Shown here piece by piece: positions 34,447-42,724 of a stretch of 64,000 nt of DNA (its first letter is position 1; each line of letters opens with the position of its first letter). A program made the position numbers and the translations under genes. Where the stretch lies: NCBI GenBank assembly GCA_019779905.1, contig JABAKE010000002.1, positions 399,084 to 463,083 of the forward strand, read 5' to 3'. The notes beneath the pieces are model-generated. The model was not told the origin of the DNA. It saw only the letters and a program-made list of their open reading frames with translations, and made no database searches. The stretch comes from Modestobacter lapidis. Lineage in GTDB: Bacteria > Actinomycetota > Actinomycetes > Mycobacteriales > Geodermatophilaceae.

Positions 34447-36120
34447 GTGTCCTCCCCCACCCGCACCAGCAACCGCCCCGTCCGCGGGCAGGGCCAGTGG
34501 GCGCTCGGTTACCGGGAGCCGCTGAACCCCAACGAGCGGATGAAGAAGGACTCCGACGGCCTCGAGGTCCGCCAGCGGATCCTCGACCTGTACTCGAAGA
34601 GCGGGTTCGACGGCATCGACCCCGGCGACCTGCGCGGCCGCATGCGCTGGATGGGCCTCTACACGCAGCGGGCCCAGGGCATCCCCGGCGGCAAGACCGC
34701 CGTGCTGGAGCCCGAGGAGCTCGAGGATTCCTACTTCATGATGCGGGTGCGCACCGACGGCGGCGCCCTGAGCAGCGAGCAGCTCGGCGTCATCGGCGGG
34801 ATCAGCACCGACTTCGGCCGGGACGTCGCCGACATCACCGACCGGCAGAACGTGCAGCTGCACTGGATCCGGATCGAGGACATCCCGGAGATCTGGCGGC
34901 GGCTGGAGGCCGTGGGCCTGACGACGACCGAGGCGTGCGGCGACACCCCGCGCGGGATGCTGAACTGCCCGCTGGCCGGCGTCCTGGCCGACGAGGTCCT
35001 CGACGCCAGCGGCGTGATGGCCCAGACGGTCGAGCGGTACCTCGGCGACCCGGCCTTCAGCAACCTGCCCCGCAAGTGGAAGACGTCGATGTCCGGCTGC
35101 GTCGACCACTGCACCGAGCCCGAGCTGGACGACGTCTCCTTCGTCGGCGTCCGCAACGAGGCCGGCGAGGCCGGCTACGACCTGTGGATCGGCGGCGGCC
35201 TGTCGACGAACCCGAAGCTGGCCCAGCGGATCGGCGTCTTCGTCCGCCCCGACCAGGTCACCGACGTCTGGGCGGCCGCGACCTCGATCTTCCGGGACTA
35301 CGGCTACCGCCGGCAGCGCAACCACGCCCGGATGAAGTTCCTGATGGCCGACTGGGGCCCGGAGAGGTTCCGTCAGGTCCTGCAGGACGAGTACCTGCAC
35401 GCCGCCCTGCCCGATGGCCCGGCCCCGGCCCCGGCGGCGCACGACCAGCGCGACCACGTCGGCGTGCGCAAGCAGAAGGACGGCAGCAACGCCCTCGGCT
35501 TCGCGCTGCGCACCGGCCGCATCAGCGGCTCGTTGCTGACCCGGGTGGCCGACCTCGCCGCCGAGTACGGCAACGGCCGCATCCGAACGACGACCCAGCA
35601 GAAGCTGGTCATCCTGGACGTGCCCGATGAGCGGGTCGAGGACCTGGTGGACACGCTGGCCCGGCACGACCTGCTCGTCCGCCCGAGCGCCTTCCGTCGC
35701 GGCACGATGGCCTGCACCGGCCTCGAGTTCTGCAAGCTGGCGATCGTCGAGACCAAGCAGCACGCCCAGGATCTCTACTCCGAGCTGGAGAAGCGGCTGC
35801 CGGACTTCGACGAGCCGATCGGGATCAACGTCAACGGCTGCCCGAACTCCTGCGCGCGCTTCCAGACCGCCGACATCGGCTTCAAGGGGTCGATGGTCAA
35901 GAACGACGAGGGTGAGATGGTCGAGGGCTTCCAGGTCCACCTCGGTGGGCATCTGGGCGTCGAGGCCACTTTCGGCCGCAAGTTCCGCGGTCACAAGGTG
36001 ACCAAGGACGAGTCGGCCGACTACTGCGAGCGGATCCTCCGCGGCTACCTGGAGCGCCGCGAGCCCGGCGAGCGGTTCGCCGCCTACGTCGCCCGGGCCG
36101 ACGAGGCCTGGCTGCTCTGA
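34447..36120 (+). CDS. sirA: Ferredoxin-dependent assimilatory sulfite reductase
   Basis: This siroheme/4Fe-4S enzyme reduces sulfite to sulfide with ferredoxin electrons. It has 557 residues with two nitrite/sulfite reductase repeats. The cluster ligands are visible as ACTGLEFC (C-x5-C) and NGCPNSC (C-x3-C); ITDRQNVQLHWI and RTTTQQKLVILDV are the substrate-side signatures. The GTG at 34447 has GGAGAAG upstream. The linkage to cysH rather than nitrogen genes supports sulfite over nitrite. Confidence 0.9.
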   Translation: MSSPTRTSNRPVRGQGQWALGYREPLNPNERMKKDSDGLEVRQRILDLYSKSGFDGIDPGDLRGRMRWMGLYTQRAQGIPGGKTAVLEPEELEDSYFMMRVRTDGGALSSEQLGVIGGISTDFGRDVADITDRQNVQLHWIRIEDIPEIWRRLEAVGLTTTEACGDTPRGMLNCPLAGVLADEVLDASGVMAQTVERYLGDPAFSNLPRKWKTSMSGCVDHCTEPELDDVSFVGVRNEAGEAGYDLWIGGGLSTNPKLAQRIGVFVRPDQVTDVWAAATSIFRDYGYRRQRNHARMKFLMADWGPERFRQVLQDEYLHAALPDGPAPAPAAHDQRDHVGVRKQKDGSNALGFALRTGRISGSLLTRVADLAAEYGNGRIRTTTQQKLVILDVPDERVEDLVDTLARHDLLVRPSAFRRGTMACTGLEFCKLAIVETKQHAQDLYSELEKRLPDFDEPIGINVNGCPNSCARFQTADIGFKGSMVKNDEGEMVEGFQVHLGGHLGVEATFGRKFRGHKVTKDESADYCERILRGYLERREPGERFAAYVARADEAWLL

Positions 36121-36125
36121 GCCCC

Positions 36126-36296
36126 GTGAGCGAGCCCACACCAGGAAGAGCGCGGCAACTGCCCCCGTTCCACTGCCCGTACTGCGGGGACGAGGACCTG
36201 ACGCCGCACGGCGACGCCGGGGCCGAGTGGCACTGCGGCGCCTGCCTGCGCACGTTCATCATCCGACTGACCGGAACAGGGGTGTCCCACTCGTGA
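36126..36296 (+). CDS. Small zinc-ribbon protein between sirA and cysH
   Basis: This 56-residue ORF contains FHCPYCGDEDLTPHG and EWHCGACLRTFII, two CxxC pairs 16 residues apart that should bind one zinc. It starts 5 nt after the sirA stop and its TGA overlaps the cysH GTG (GTGA), so it is translated between them. Short CxxC proteins at this position occur in other actinobacterial sulfur operons. A metallochaperone or redox accessory role is a guess. Confidence 0.78.
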   Translation: MSEPTPGRARQLPPFHCPYCGDEDLTPHGDAGAEWHCGACLRTFIIRLTGTGVSHS

Positions 36297-37006
36297 CCAC
36301 CGCCGTCGTCCGCCCGACCCCGGAACTCGCCGCCGGGGCCGACGCCCTGTTCGAGGGCATCACCGACCCGGTGCAGCAGGCGCTCGCCGTGCTGAAGTGG
36401 GCCGGCGACACGTTCGGCGACGACTTCGCGGTCACCTCCTCGATGGCCGACGGGCTGCTGGCCCACCTGGCCAGCACGGCGTTCCCGGGCGTCCGGGTGG
36501 TCTTCCTGAACACCGGCTACCACTTCGCCGAGACGATCGGCACCCGCGACTGGATCACCGGCGTCCTGCCGATCACGCTGGTCGACGTCCAGCCGTCGCG
36601 GACGGTGGCCGAGCAGGACGCCGAGCACGGGGAGAAGCTCTACGAGCGCGACCCCGACCTGTGCTGCTCGCTGCGCAAGGTGGAGCCGCTGGCCCGGGCG
36701 CTGTCCGGTCTGCTGGCCTGGGGCTCGGGTGTGCGCCGCGACGAGGCCGCCACCCGGGCCGGCACGAAGCTGGTCGACTGGGACGCGAAGCGCGGGATGA
36801 TCAAGGTCAACCCGCTGGCCGCCTGGACCCAGGACGACGTCGACGCCTACGTCGCCGAGCACCAGGTGCCGGTCAACCCCCTCGCCGAGCTCGGCTACGC
36901 CTCGATCGGCTGTGCGCCCTGCACCCGGCCGGTGGCCCCGGGCGAGGACCCGCGCGCCGGCCGGTGGGCCGGCAAGGGAAAGACGGAATGCGGCCTGCAC
37001 CTCTGA
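36293..37006 (+). CDS. cysH: Phosphoadenylyl/adenylyl-sulfate reductase
   Basis: The 237-residue enzyme reduces activated sulfate to sulfite. The Cys pairs DLCCSLRKVEPL and GCAPCTRP are the 4Fe-4S ligands that mark the APS-type (adenylyl-sulfate) reductases, and the C-terminal ECGLHL carries the catalytic cysteine. SSMADGLLAHLA and FLNTGYHFAET belong to the nucleotide-binding PAPS-reductase fold. GTG at 36293 overlaps the zinc-ribbon gene. With sirA it covers sulfate to sulfide reduction; cysD/N genes are not in the window. Confidence 0.92.
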   Translation: MTTAVVRPTPELAAGADALFEGITDPVQQALAVLKWAGDTFGDDFAVTSSMADGLLAHLASTAFPGVRVVFLNTGYHFAETIGTRDWITGVLPITLVDVQPSRTVAEQDAEHGEKLYERDPDLCCSLRKVEPLARALSGLLAWGSGVRRDEAATRAGTKLVDWDAKRGMIKVNPLAAWTQDDVDAYVAEHQVPVNPLAELGYASIGCAPCTRPVAPGEDPRAGRWAGKGKTECGLHL

Positions 37007-37074
37007 TCAAGGACCTCGTCCCACCCCACGACACGCTTCGCGCGCCACGGGACCCTGGGACGAGGCCTGAGGGG

Positions 37075-37080
37075 CAGGAT
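37075..37080 (+). promoter_or_regulatory. -10 box CAGGAT, leaderless start
   Basis: CAGGAT is 6 nt before the ATG at 37087. Confidence 0.4.
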
Positions 37081-37086
37081 GGGGCC

Positions 37087-37380
37087 ATGCCCCGCCCACC
37101 GAAGCTCTCCACCGACGAGGTCGCCGCCGCGCTGAGCCGGCTCCCCTCCTGGTCCGGCGACGTCGACGGCATCGAGCGGACCGTGGAGCTGGCCGACTTC
37201 CGGGCGGCGGTGGACACGATCGTGGCGATCGCGGCGGCCGCCGAGGAGATGGACCACCACCCGGACATCGACCTGCGGTGGCGCACCCTGCGGATCGCCG
37301 TCGTCAGCCACTCCGCCGGCGGGGTCACCGAGCTGGACCTGGAGCTCGCCCGTCGGGTGGATGCCCTGCTGCCCGGCTGA
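37087..37380 (+). CDS. 4a-hydroxytetrahydrobiopterin dehydratase
   Basis: This 97-residue pterin-4a-carbinolamine dehydratase contains the family motif EEMDHHPDIDLRWRTLRIAVVSHSAGGVT, where the two adjacent His and the later His form the active site. It recycles pterin cofactor or acts as a small structural dimer in bacteria; no aromatic hydroxylase gene is nearby. The ATG follows a CAGGAT box at leaderless spacing. Confidence 0.88.
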   Translation: MPRPPKLSTDEVAAALSRLPSWSGDVDGIERTVELADFRAAVDTIVAIAAAAEEMDHHPDIDLRWRTLRIAVVSHSAGGVTELDLELARRVDALLPG

Positions 37381-37475
37381 GTAGCCCCACCCCGCCGCGC
37401 TGCCTCGGCTGCTGGCTGATCGGGGTTCCCCACCGAGGGAGACCCGGGGAACGCGCACTCGGTGCGCCGGCAGCG

Positions 37476-37886
37476 TCAGTCCGCGACGGGCAGCACCAGC
37501 AGCCGCAGCAGCCGGTCGGCCTCCGCGTCGGGGTCGGCGGTCAGCCCGGTGTGCACCGGGCCGGGCTGGACGACGGTGCTCCGCGGCGCGGTGAGCCACC
37601 GGAACCGTGAGCCCAGCGCCTCCCGCCCGGCGGCACCGGACACCGGCGCGGCGGCGCACACGTCGGCGGCCACCTGCAGCGCCGCGGTGATGGCCGCGGG
37701 ATCGGCGGTCGGGTCCAGCGCCCGCAGCCGGTCGGCGTCCAGGTGCACCCGCGAGCCGAGGTAGTCGCGCTGCCGGCAGTAGACCAGCACCCCGGCGTTC
37801 AGCGACTCCCCCCGCTCGACCCGCGGCACGACCCGCAGCACCGCGTACTCGAACGTGTTCTTCGATGTCGTGGTCTTCCCGGTCAC
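37476..37886 (-). CDS. DUF3037 protein
   Basis: This 136-residue protein contains FEYAVLRVVPRVERGESLNAGVLVYCRQRDYLGSR-type sequence, the hallmark of DUF3037. Its function is unknown. The GTG overlaps the stop of the HipA-like kinase gene (GTGA), so the two are one translational unit; this pairing recurs in actinobacteria. DUF3037 could be a substrate, inhibitor or partner of the kinase. No transmembrane segment is seen. Confidence 0.82.
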   Translation of the reverse strand: MTGKTTTSKNTFEYAVLRVVPRVERGESLNAGVLVYCRQRDYLGSRVHLDADRLRALDPTADPAAITAALQVAADVCAAAPVSGAAGREALGSRFRWLTAPRSTVVQPGPVHTGLTADPDAEADRLLRLLVLPVAD

Positions 37887-38740
37887 CGCTGGCTGACCCC
37901 CTCGGGTGGCGGCGGCCCCAGCCAGGACGGCCGGTTCTGCCCCCGCGGCGCGGCGCGGCGACCGGTCGCGCCGGCGGCGACCGCGGCGACCAGCCCGGGC
38001 AGCCAGGCGTTCCGGGCGGCCAGCCGGGCCAGCAACTGGTCCACGTACCGGGCCCGGACGTCGGCGGGCGCCTCGTCGGGTGTGGGCCCCTCCAGCCAGG
38101 CGTCGGGCACCAGGGCGAGCACCTCGGTGAGCAGCGACTCGGTGACCAGCGGAGCCAGCGCGGCGTCGGCGGCGCGCACGTCGGGATCGCATTCGACCAG
38201 CGCGTGCTGGGCGACGTCGTACGAGCGGGCGACCGCGGCCGGCGCGCCGGGCCAGTTGTGGTGGAAGGTCAGCGTCGCGCCGTGGTCGATCAGGTACAGC
38301 CGACCGTGCCAGAAGAGCATGTTCGGGTTCCGCCACGACCGGTCCACGTTGCCGACGAGCGCGTCGAACCAGATCACCCGGCCGGCCAGCTCGGCGGTTC
38401 CGGCCGCGATCCCGGCCTCGAGATCGAGGGCCCCGGGGAGGTAGTCCATGCCGAGGTTGACCCCGGCGGAGTTGCGCAGCAGTTCCTGGACCTCCTGGTC
38501 CGGCTCCCCCACCGCCAGCTCGGGGGCGACGTCGACGGTCACCAGGGCAGGCACCGGCAGCGCGAGGCGGCGGGCCAGCTCCCCGCACACCACCTCGGCG
38601 GCGAGCACCTTCACGCCCTGGCCGGCGGCGCGCCACTTCACCACGTAGGTGCCGAGGTCGTCGGCCTCCATCAACCCGGGGAGCGAGCCGCCCTCACGCA
38701 GCGGCGTGACGTAGCGGGTGGCGGTGACGGCGGGAAGCAC
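37883..38740 (-). CDS. HipA-like kinase
   Basis: The 285 residues resemble the HipA-like kinase family that is shorter than classical HipA toxins. Kinase elements visible are YVVKWRAAGQG (ATP-site lysine), EVVCGELARRL, the catalytic loop FDALVGNVDRSWRNPN and LYLIDHGATLTFHHN (metal-binding Asp). No HipB-like helix-turn-helix gene is adjacent; instead a DUF3037 gene follows with a 4-nt overlap. It may phosphorylate a translation component as HipA does, but this is inference. Confidence 0.8.
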   Translation of the reverse strand: MLPAVTATRYVTPLREGGSLPGLMEADDLGTYVVKWRAAGQGVKVLAAEVVCGELARRLALPVPALVTVDVAPELAVGEPDQEVQELLRNSAGVNLGMDYLPGALDLEAGIAAGTAELAGRVIWFDALVGNVDRSWRNPNMLFWHGRLYLIDHGATLTFHHNWPGAPAAVARSYDVAQHALVECDPDVRAADAALAPLVTESLLTEVLALVPDAWLEGPTPDEAPADVRARYVDQLLARLAARNAWLPGLVAAVAAGATGRRAAPRGQNRPSWLGPPPPEGVSQR

Positions 38741-38896
38741 AGTGCGCCGAACCTACGCCGACCGCCGGACCACCCCCGGAAGGGGGACGGTGGGCCGTCG
38801 ACGGCGCCGCCGGGCTCCAGCAACCGCGATCGACGGCCGATTCCGTCGGGACGGCGCCGATCCGCGCGCCACCACGACCGGCGGACGGGAGGTCGC

Positions 38897-40489
38897 GTGG
38901 CCGACGACGACCGGACCGACCTCCGCCGCGGGGTCGCCTGCGAGGCCGCGGCGGTGGTGGCGCTGACCGCGGGCGTGGTCGCGGCCAGTGTCGCCTGGAA
39001 CCTGCCGGGCCTGTTCGTCTCCTGGTCGGCGGCCGGCTGGCCGGTGGACCACGTGGTGCTGGTGCTGGGCGTCTCCCACCTGTTCATGATGGTCTTCGGT
39101 GCCCGGCGGGGTGCCCAGCTCAAGCGCGAGCACGATGCCCGACGCGCAGCAGAGACCGAGGCGGCGCACCGGGCGCAGCACGACCAGCTCACCGGGCTCC
39201 CCAGCCGCACGGCGTTCTCCGCCGCGCTCGAGGACGCGCTGGCGGCGGCCGGGGACGGCCCGACCCCCGTCGTGGCGCTGCTCGACCTGGACCGCTTCGG
39301 CGACGTGAACGCCACCCTCGGGTACCAGACCGGGAACGCCCTGCTGCAGGTGGTCGCCGAGCGCCTGCGCTCCGCCGTCCCCGCCGGAGCGGCGCTGGCC
39401 CGGCTGGGCGGGGACGAGTTCGGGGTCCTGCTCACCGGCGTCGACGCCGACCAGGCCGGGCTCCTCGCCGAGGGGCTGCTCGCCTGCGTCTGCCGGCCGG
39501 TCGAGCTGGACGATCTGGAACTGGACGTGGAGGCCGCCATGGGTGTCTCCGCGGGCACCGCCCACGACGCCCAGGAAGTGCTGCGCCGGGCGGACGTGGC
39601 GTTCTCGGCCGCCCGTTCGGGGCGTTCCGGGATCGCCAGGTGGTCGCCGGGGATCGACACCTTCGATGCCGACCGGCTGCGGCTGCACGGGGAGCTGCGC
39701 CGGGCCTGCCGGACCGGCGAGCTGCGCGTGCACTACCAGCCGCAGGTCGAGCTGCGCAGCGGCCGGGTCGTCGCCGTCGAGGCACTGCTCCGCTGGGAAC
39801 ACCCACGCCGCGGCCTGCTGCTGCCCGGGGCGTTCATCGACCTGGCCGAGCAGACCGGTCTGGTCCGGGAGCTGACCGACGTGGTGCTGCGTCAGGCCCT
39901 GGCCGACAGCACCCGCTGGCGTGCCGCTGGGCTGTCGTTGCGGGTGGCGGTGAACCTGTCCGCGCGGAGCCTCACCGACCCCGACCTGCCCTCGCGCGTC
40001 GCCGTGCTGCTGGCCGAGGCGGGCCGGTCCCCCCGGGACCTGGAGCTCGAGCTCACCGAGACCGCGGCCATGGAGGACCCGGTGCGCGCCGGGGAGGTCC
40101 TGGGCCGGCTGCGGGCGCTGGGCGTGGGTCTCGCGGTCGACGACTTCGGCACCGGCCACGCCTCGCTGGCCTACCTGGCCCGGCTGCCGGTGCACACGCT
40201 GAAGATCGACCGGTCGTTCGTGCTGACGATGCACGACCAGACGGGGTCGCGCACGATCGTGCGCAGCATCATCGACCTGGCGCACGGCCTCGGGCTGCGC
40301 GTCGTGGCCGAGGGCGTGGAGACCGCGGACGCCTGGCTGGATCTGGTCGCCCACGGCTGCGACGACGCCCAGGGCTTCTGGATGTCACCGGCCGTGCCGG
40401 CCGAGGACCTGACCCGGGTCGTCGCCGACCTGGAGCAGCGGCTGGGGGTCACGGCATCACCCGACCGCGCCGGCGCCCCTGCACACTGA
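38897..40489 (+). CDS. GGDEF-EAL c-di-GMP signalling protein
   Basis: 530 residues: two hydrophobic helices (about 15-33 and 45-68), a short coiled-coil-like linker, a GGDEF domain (GGDEF at 171-175) and an EAL domain (EALLRW at 295-300; NLSARS, ELTETAAM, DDFGTGHASLAYL, LKIDRSFV, AEGVET). Both active-site motifs are intact, so it may make and degrade c-di-GMP; an RxxD product-inhibition site is not evident upstream of GGDEF. The GTG at 38897 has GGGAGG upstream. Long open frame further upstream is antisense to the kinase gene. Confidence 0.9.
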   Translation: MADDDRTDLRRGVACEAAAVVALTAGVVAASVAWNLPGLFVSWSAAGWPVDHVVLVLGVSHLFMMVFGARRGAQLKREHDARRAAETEAAHRAQHDQLTGLPSRTAFSAALEDALAAAGDGPTPVVALLDLDRFGDVNATLGYQTGNALLQVVAERLRSAVPAGAALARLGGDEFGVLLTGVDADQAGLLAEGLLACVCRPVELDDLELDVEAAMGVSAGTAHDAQEVLRRADVAFSAARSGRSGIARWSPGIDTFDADRLRLHGELRRACRTGELRVHYQPQVELRSGRVVAVEALLRWEHPRRGLLLPGAFIDLAEQTGLVRELTDVVLRQALADSTRWRAAGLSLRVAVNLSARSLTDPDLPSRVAVLLAEAGRSPRDLELELTETAAMEDPVRAGEVLGRLRALGVGLAVDDFGTGHASLAYLARLPVHTLKIDRSFVLTMHDQTGSRTIVRSIIDLAHGLGLRVVAEGVETADAWLDLVAHGCDDAQGFWMSPAVPAEDLTRVVADLEQRLGVTASPDRAGAPAH

Positions 40490-40493
40490 GCCG

Positions 40494-41042
40494 GTGGCAC
40501 TCCTCCGGCGGACGACACTCGAGCAGTTGGCCGACGCACCGTTCACCTACGCCGAGGTCGGGGCCACCCGCGAGGGGCCGCTGCCCGGCGGCTACGACCA
40601 CGTGGACCGCCAGGAGGTGGTCGGTTCCGGCCGGGGCGCCTTCGACCGGGCCGCCGCGGCGGTGTTCCGCTGGGGCGCCCAGCGCGGCGCCGGGCTGCGC
40701 GTCCTGGCCAGCGGCCCGGCCAGCACGCCGGGCACCGTCGTCCTGATGACGGCGGGGCTGCGCCGACTGGGGCTCGACATTCCCTGCCGGGTGGTGTGGG
40801 TCGTCGACGAGCCCGACCGCCGCGGCTTCGGCTACGGCACGCTGCCCGGCCACCCGGAGAGCGGCGAGGAGTCCTTCGTCGTCTCGCTCCGCCCGGACGG
40901 CGAGGTCTCCTACGCGCTGCGCGCCTTCTCCCGCCGGGCCACCCGGCTGGCCCGGCTGGGCGGGCCGGTCAGCGCGCGGGTGCAGTCGCTGGCGCTGGAC
41001 CGGTACGTCGCGACCATCCGCAAGGCCGCGGAGGGCGGCTGA
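40494..41042 (+). CDS. DUF1990 family protein
   Basis: This 182-residue protein has the DUF1990 pattern: FTYAEVGATREGPLPGGYDHVDRQEVVGSGRGAFDRAAAAVFRW at the N terminus and GFGYGTLPGHPESGEESF in the middle. The family has an SRPBCC-like fold and unknown function. It begins 4 nt after the GGDEF-EAL stop with a GTG, so it is likely co-transcribed with that gene, although no functional link is known. Confidence 0.85.
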   Translation: MALLRRTTLEQLADAPFTYAEVGATREGPLPGGYDHVDRQEVVGSGRGAFDRAAAAVFRWGAQRGAGLRVLASGPASTPGTVVLMTAGLRRLGLDIPCRVVWVVDEPDRRGFGYGTLPGHPESGEESFVVSLRPDGEVSYALRAFSRRATRLARLGGPVSARVQSLALDRYVATIRKAAEGG

Positions 41043-41045
41043 CCG

Positions 41046-41885
41046 TCAGCCGCCGGCGCGGGCGTCGGCCCGCTCCTCCTTGAGCATGTCCTTGCTCCGC
41101 ACCAGCCGGAGCAGGGTGACCACCAGCAGGCCGCCGGCCATGTTGAGCAGCGCGCTGTACCAGAACCAGGCCAGCCAGTCGGCGTAGCCGAACGGCGCCC
41201 CGGCGTGCAGCGCCGCAAAGATGATCAGCGAGTCCAGGACCGAGTGGAACAGCTGCAGCCCGGCCAGCAAGAGGGCACCGGCGAAGGCGGCGACGATCTT
41301 CGCCACGTCCGATTCGGTGCCGTGCTGCATCCGGGTCATCAGGGTGATCGCGATGCCGGCGAGGACGGCCAGCGCGGCCGACTGCAGGTTCAGCGGCGCA
41401 TCGACGAAGTGCCTGCCGCTCTCCACGGCCGTCGCCCGCAGATCCGGGAACGCCCGGACGATCAGCCACATGAACAGCCAGCCGCCGAGCAGGTTGGCGA
41501 GCAGGGTGCCGCCCCACAGCTTGCCCAGCTGGGCCACGCTGGCCCGGCCGGCGGCGACCGCGGTGACGGGCACCAGAAAGCCCTCGGTGAACAGCTCGCT
41601 GCGGGCGAGCAGCAGGGCGACGAACCCGACGCCGAAGGCCAGCCCGGCGAGCAGGTGGCTGCCGGTCTCGGCGTAGACGGCGAACAGCAGCAGGATGCCG
41701 GCCCCCACCTCCAGCCCACCGGCGAAGCCGGTGGTCAGGATCTCCCGCCAGCTGCGGTGCAGCCGCTGGGCCCCGTCGCTGACGATGGTGTCGAAGGCGT
41801 CCTGCAGCTCGTCCTCGGTCGGCCCGTCGGTCTCACCGAGCTCCTCGCGTGCGCTGTCCTGGTCGTCCTGCCGTGCCTGCACCAT
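41046..41885 (-). CDS. Formate/nitrite transporter family protein
   Basis: The 279 residues comprise an acidic cytoplasmic N terminus (DGPTEDELQDAFDTIVSDGAQRL), then six predicted helices with the FNT signature-like GGLEVGAGILLLF, ARSELFTEGFLVPVTAV and LANLLGGWLFMW. These channels pass small monovalent anions such as formate or nitrite; the longer N terminus is typical of the YfdC-like branch, whose substrate is less certain. It converges with the DUF1990 gene with a 3-nt gap. Confidence 0.82.
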   Translation of the reverse strand: MVQARQDDQDSAREELGETDGPTEDELQDAFDTIVSDGAQRLHRSWREILTTGFAGGLEVGAGILLLFAVYAETGSHLLAGLAFGVGFVALLLARSELFTEGFLVPVTAVAAGRASVAQLGKLWGGTLLANLLGGWLFMWLIVRAFPDLRATAVESGRHFVDAPLNLQSAALAVLAGIAITLMTRMQHGTESDVAKIVAAFAGALLLAGLQLFHSVLDSLIIFAALHAGAPFGYADWLAWFWYSALLNMAGGLLVVTLLRLVRSKDMLKEERADARAGG

Positions 41886-41932
41886 GCGCCGGACGTACCC
41901 CGGGCGCGAGGTGCTGGAACGGCCGGGTGACC

Positions 41933-41992
41933 GGCCCTCCTGCAGGGGCCCGCCGCGAGCTTGCGAGCGGTGGGGGGCAGGAGGGTCCTTCC
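41933..41992 (-). repeat. Dispersed 3'-end hairpin element, copy 5
   Basis: Follows the permease stop at once on the minus strand. Perfect 9-bp arms CCCTCCTGC and complement (41935-41943, 41977-41985) flank CACCGCTCGCAAGCTCGCGG. Confidence 0.8.
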
Positions 41993-42724
41993 TCAGATGT
42001 CGCGGCGCACCAGCAGCACGGCGGCCAGCGCCCAGACCACGCCGGCCCAGCCGGCGGTGACCGCCAGCCCGACGGGCCAGCTGGTGTCGACGGCGAGGAA
42101 CGAGTCCCCGCCCACCCGCAGCGCCGGCAGCGCCTGGGAGAGCCGCCCGGCGACGGGGCCGCCGGCCAGCGCCAGGCCCGGCGGGAGCACGAACACCAGC
42201 GCGATGCCCAGCCCGACGCCGCCGGCGGTGGAGCGCAACGCCGTCCCGAGGCCCACCCCGAGCACCGCGAGCAGCCCGGCCCCGAGGGTCTGCAGCAGCA
42301 GGGGCCGGAGCACCGGCCACTCCGCCAGGGGCACCCCGCCCGGCACCTCGGTGAGGGTGCGGGCGGCCAGCGCGCAGCCGGCGGCCAGCAGCAGCGAGAC
42401 CAGCGCGGCGGACCCGGCGACGACGGCGGTCTTGGCCACCAGCAACCGCGCCCGCCGCGGCACGGCGGTGAAGCTGGCCAGCGCCATGCCGGTGGCGAAC
42501 TCCGAGCCGGCGGCCAGCACGCCGAGCACGACGACCACGAGCTGCCCGAAGCCGAAGCCGGTGAGCGCCACGCCCACGGCGAAGTCGGCGGCCGGCGCGG
42601 TGGGCGTGGTGGCGGCGGCCAGCCAGCCGACCCCGCCGACCCCGAGGACGTACACCGCCAGCGCCCACCAGGTGGATCGGACCGACCGCAGCTTCGTCCA
42701 CTCCCCGGCCAGCAGACCGGTCAC
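41993..42724 (-). CDS. ABC-2 type transporter permease (second exporter)
   Basis: This 243-residue membrane protein has six hydrophobic helices and starts MTGLLAGEWTKLRSVRSTWWALAVY-like sequence, the same class as the permease at 184-1008. GSEFATGMALASFTAVPRRA is the typical cytoplasmic loop. It forms an exporter with the ATPase encoded upstream, whose stop overlaps this start. The substrate is unknown. The gene ends in a dispersed hairpin element with its stop codon abutting the element. Confidence 0.85.
   Translation of the reverse strand: MTGLLAGEWTKLRSVRSTWWALAVYVLGVGGVGWLAAATTPTAPAADFAVGVALTGFGFGQLVVVVLGVLAAGSEFATGMALASFTAVPRRARLLVAKTAVVAGSAALVSLLLAAGCALAARTLTEVPGGVPLAEWPVLRPLLLQTLGAGLLAVLGVGLGTALRSTAGGVGLGIALVFVLPPGLALAGGPVAGRLSQALPALRVGGDSFLAVDTSWPVGLAVTAGWAGVVWALAAVLLVRRDI

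Noticed and set aside
37865..38896. Long N-terminal extension of the GGDEF-EAL protein
   Set aside because: It runs antisense through the HipA-like kinase gene; GTG at 38897 has GGGAGG upstream and starts the membrane helices.
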